Shown here piece by piece: positions 61,561 through 64,000 of a stretch of DNA of 64,000 nt. A program made the position numbers and the translations under genes. The stretch is from Prostheceraeus crozeri (Eukaryota; Platyhelminthes; Polycladida; Euryleptidae). The notes below the pieces were generated by a model that made no database searches, had not been told where the DNA came from, and was given only the letters and a program-made list of their open reading frames with translations. The first letter of the stretch is position 1. The number at the start of each line of letters is the position of its first letter. Location of the stretch: NCBI GenBank assembly GCA_907163375.1, contig CAJQUW010007233.1, forward strand, positions 124,001 through 188,000. Reading direction: 5' to 3'.

Positions 61561-62522
61561 AGATTCTATTGTTCTATTAGCATATTAAGTGTTCTATTGT
61601 TCTAGCATCTATGTGACTTAATGAAAGTAAACATTCCGAGCAGCAGATTAGATTTACGGAGTCATAGCGCATTTACATTCAACTAATAACGAAAACGATA
61701 AGAACATGATTGTTTAGGATTGCTATAAAAGTGCGGTTATTATATTTGCCACTTTTATAAGCTTATAATTGGCCCGTGAGATTTTCAGGGACAATATGCA
61801 AGGTTGACTCAAACCGCCTCTACATATAATCCACTATAATCCATCCATGTTTCCTTCTTTGAGCTATCTTTTCCATTGTTTTAATTTCTCTTTGACAGAT
61901 TGTAATTAAATGCACACTTCCAATCAGAAGTTAATAAAATGTACTCAAATGCACCCTTAATGCTAAATTGCATCGACAGAAGTGAGAAAATTGAGACATT
62001 GGAAAAATACACTTTATCATAGGTTATGAATGTGAGCTTCCATTCGGCTAAGTCCAGTGGAAAAGATTTAAAAATGCGCTCAAACTAAAAGTAAGACAAA
62101 CGTCGGTCAGGCTGCTACCAAATCAATTATTTTGAACAACTAACTTCCTACCATGGTTTCGTAACTTTCAACGAGGCCTCACCACTTAGGGCCATCATAA
62201 TAGCTTCATAGCACTGATCAGTAATTGAAACACGATGGCAAAATGCCGGAATCTGTAATGCTCAGTATGTTCAAACGTTATAACTAAACGATATGTGCAC
62301 GAAATGACATTGAATAAATCGAACTTTACACTGTAGTCAAACTAGCTTTGAAAGTGTAGTCAGTTTCAAATTAAAATATTTCATTTAATTATAATTAATG
62401 TTAATTGACTTGACTGACCATTCATTGGCACTACAGTATTTAATGTTTGAAGTTCAACGAATTGACCATATAGTCTTTGAGGTCACCCTGCTCAACTCAA
62501 ATTTGCTACTTTCTTCTGTCAG
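61561..62522. other. Intron remainder
   Basis: AT-rich, no gene or transposon recognised between the Tc1 remnant and exon C. Confidence 0.35.
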
Positions 62523-62717
62523 GTTGTCAAAGTGATGCAATGGGATATTCCTACAAGGGTGCGGTAAATACATCGGCATCGGGAAAGAGGTGTCTACCTT
62601 GGAATAAAGTCAACAGTCTGCTTTTTGAAAACGTTATGCGTGCTCACGGATTTCTGCGTCACTATTATTCGAATTTTGCATTAATTTCATGGAATAGTAG
62701 TCAAATCGAGACAAGCG
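62523..62717 (+). CDS. Host gene exon C: kringle-like N-terminal half
   Basis: 195 bp between CTTCTGTCAG and AGCG|GTAAGT, phase 1-1. It encodes GCQSDAMGYSYKGAVNTSAS, then GKRCLPWNKVNS and RAHGFLRHYYSNF. This resembles the first half of a kringle (C-x-x-x-x-G-x-x-Y-x-G-x-x-x-x-T-x-S-G-x-x-C-x-x-W), which is usually split by an intron after the 'NYCRNPDG' region. The Cys of that motif is replaced (HYYSNF), so the domain is atypical or decaying. The protein is likely secreted or on the cell surface. Confidence 0.55.
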
Positions 62718-63097
62718 GTAAGTACAAATTAGTTAAGCACATAGAAGGCGGATTGCTAGATAATTATCTATGCTATCTTGAGCTGACAACTTGTTCACAT
62801 AGCATCCAGGAAAGTATGATATTGCTAGCCGCTACTATAGTCTATCGTAACGCTGATGAAATGAACGAATGTACGAGTATGTTGTCACCGAACGACATAA
62901 TGTGTAAAAACAACCATATTGCCGCCCTTGGTTTCCTGCCGCATGCACGTCGATCGCATGAGGACACAGTTTTGCATTCTGCTGCATCCACAGTCATGAA
63001 TCATCGCGAGATCAGGATTCTCAATTGTCGTCTTAATTGCTTATCTGTCCTTTTTAAACTATGCCTAAACGCAGCCAAAAATGACCCAAATCATCCA
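62718..63097. other. Sequence between exon C and Polinton B2
   Basis: Starts with the donor GTAAGT and is probably intron. The open frame continuing from exon C into this stretch has no recognised domain and runs into the Polinton terminal repeat, so it is treated as non-coding. Confidence 0.4.
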
Positions 63098-63397
63098 AGT
63101 AATGGTCAAAAGACCGTTCCAGGACAGGACACCCATAAAAATAAAAAAAATTGGTATCTTTAAAAACGACATAAATTCATGAATTTAGTCCCTTTTTCAG
63201 GTTTTTAAGACCTGAATTCATGAATTTAGTCCATTCAAAAAGTACCATTTTTTCAAAAAATGGTATTTTTAAAAACAACATAAATTCATGAATTTGAACC
63301 CTTTTTCAGGTTATGAAGACCTAAATTCATAAATTTGGGTGTTTTTAAAAATACCCAGTTTTTCAAATTTTTCAAAATCTCAAATTTGAGAATTACA

Positions 63398-63427
63398 ATC
63401 GGGCGAAGCCCTAGAACCTTCGGTTCG
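63398..63427. repeat. Double-hairpin microelement in the Polinton B2 terminal repeat
   Basis: The same 30-bp double hairpin (GGGCGAAGCCC and GAACCTTCGGTTC) at the same place as in the right repeat of Polinton B1, but not in the left repeat of B1. Confidence 0.85.
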
Positions 63428-63637
63428 ATTTTCATTGCTTAAATCATGACCGTTCCAGGACACCGAAAATCATAAAAGTTAAGAATCTCAAATTTGAGAA
63501 TTACAATTTTCATTGCTTAAATCATGACCGTTCTAGGACACCGAAAATCATAAAAGTTGAGAATTTCAAATTCATGAATTTTATCCATCTTTCAGGTTTT
63601 TAAAATATATCATGTGACTAAAAATATTTCTTTAAAA

Positions 63638-64000
63638 ATGGAAGAAACAAAAATGGAAGGAACTTCAGAAATGAATGAAACAAAAATGGAAGGAACAAAA
63701 GTGGAAGGAACTTCAGAAATGGAAGAAACAAAAGTGGAAGGAACCGCAAGAATATATCCTTCGTTATCTCAATTAAAAATAAGTGAATTAAATATAGAAA
63801 AACACAAGGATAGAGTAAGGTATATGAAAGATAAGGAATCTCAATTATTATTAAGATTAGAGCATTATAAAAAATTAAGAAAGAGATGGACTAAAGTTAA
63901 GAATGTAACACAAGGAATTGGCATATTCTTAACAATAAGTTTAGGTGCTTTAACAATTGTTATATCTTCAGGTGTTTTAGTAATTCCAGTAGTTGCTACA
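63638..64000 (+). CDS. Membrane/coiled-coil protein of Polinton B2, partial
   Basis: Starts MEETKMEGTSEMNETKMEGT after TTTAAAAATG, then continues nearly identically to the first gene of Polinton B1 (MKDKESQLLLRLEHYKKLRK, then GIGIFLTISLGALTI). The N-terminal ETKxEGT repeat has about four units here, against about two in B1, while a ~13-residue segment present in B1 (SYERSSTLMDIEK) is replaced by a shorter one. The gene is cut by the window end. Confidence 0.65.
   Translation, partial: MEETKMEGTSEMNETKMEGTKVEGTSEMEETKVEGTARIYPSLSQLKISELNIEKHKDRVRYMKDKESQLLLRLEHYKKLRKRWTKVKNVTQGIGIFLTISLGALTIVISSGVLVIPVVAT

Larger units (their letters stand above)
63098..64000 (+). mobile_element. Polinton B2: second element of the B lineage, left end only
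   Basis: Begins AGTAATGGTCAAAAGACCG, the same terminus as Polinton B1, and its terminal repeat (to about 63,629) has the same blocks, with one terminal subrepeat instead of two or three. The first gene follows at the same distance. The flank CATCCA precedes it. It runs past the window edge. Confidence 0.93.

Overview
The window looks like nuclear DNA of an invertebrate animal: AT-rich, long non-coding stretches, spliced host exons with extracellular-type domains, (TA)n microsatellites, and many unrelated transposons nested in one another. Nothing seen fixes the species. No bacterial or CRISPR features are present.

Left block (1 to about 15,300): most of a Polinton/Maverick-type virus-like element, called Polinton A here; its left end lies outside the window. 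In order it carries the chromodomain end of an integrase, a small basic core-like protein, a double jelly-roll capsid candidate, an adenain-type protease, a TBP-like protein, two tandem PC4-like proteins, two paralogous virion-type proteins, a protein-primed family B DNA polymerase, a small acidic protein, and a block of three short leftward genes that each end at the same 138-bp cassette. TBP-like and PC4-like genes side by side, with a recurring ATGCAAA motif 29 to 40 bp before four structural-side starts and TATATAA boxes before others, suggest that the element carried its own promoter-recognition kit. This is the most unusual system in the window. A 292-bp satellite array with poly-G tracts (about 15,604-17,340) follows.

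Middle block (19,307-38,178): an 18.9-kb Polinton of a different lineage (Polinton B1) with both terminal inverted repeats, AGT...ACT termini and a near-perfect 6-bp target duplication. It encodes a membrane protein, a conserved unknown, a penton/minor-capsid-like protein, packaging ATPase, PolB, an acidic protein, a fibre-like coiled coil, two small hydrophobic virion-type proteins, a double jelly-roll capsid, a PLA2-domain protein, integrase and protease. It is a fossil: several genes look broken and others look whole. Its AT-rich sequence is peppered with short GC-rich single and double hairpins resembling the double-hairpin elements of some mitochondrial genomes. Many lie in frame inside genes and several encode the peptide SRASP. 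A third Polinton (B2) of the same lineage starts at 63,098 and runs off the window.

Right block (38,179-63,097): host DNA full of transposons. It holds a tRNA-like SINE head, a hairpin MITE, a Tc1-like element carrying a nested element with 10-bp target duplications, a Chapaev-like element with about 450-bp inverted repeats, a LINE, pogo-like and TTAA-flanked non-autonomous elements, an open-frame mariner-type element inserted in a (TA)n tract, Penelope-like fragments, and hAT, Tc1 and LINE remnants. Three phase-compatible exons (58,176-62,717) belong to a host gene on the + strand with lectin-like and kringle-like segments; Polinton B2 lies just downstream of its last visible exon.
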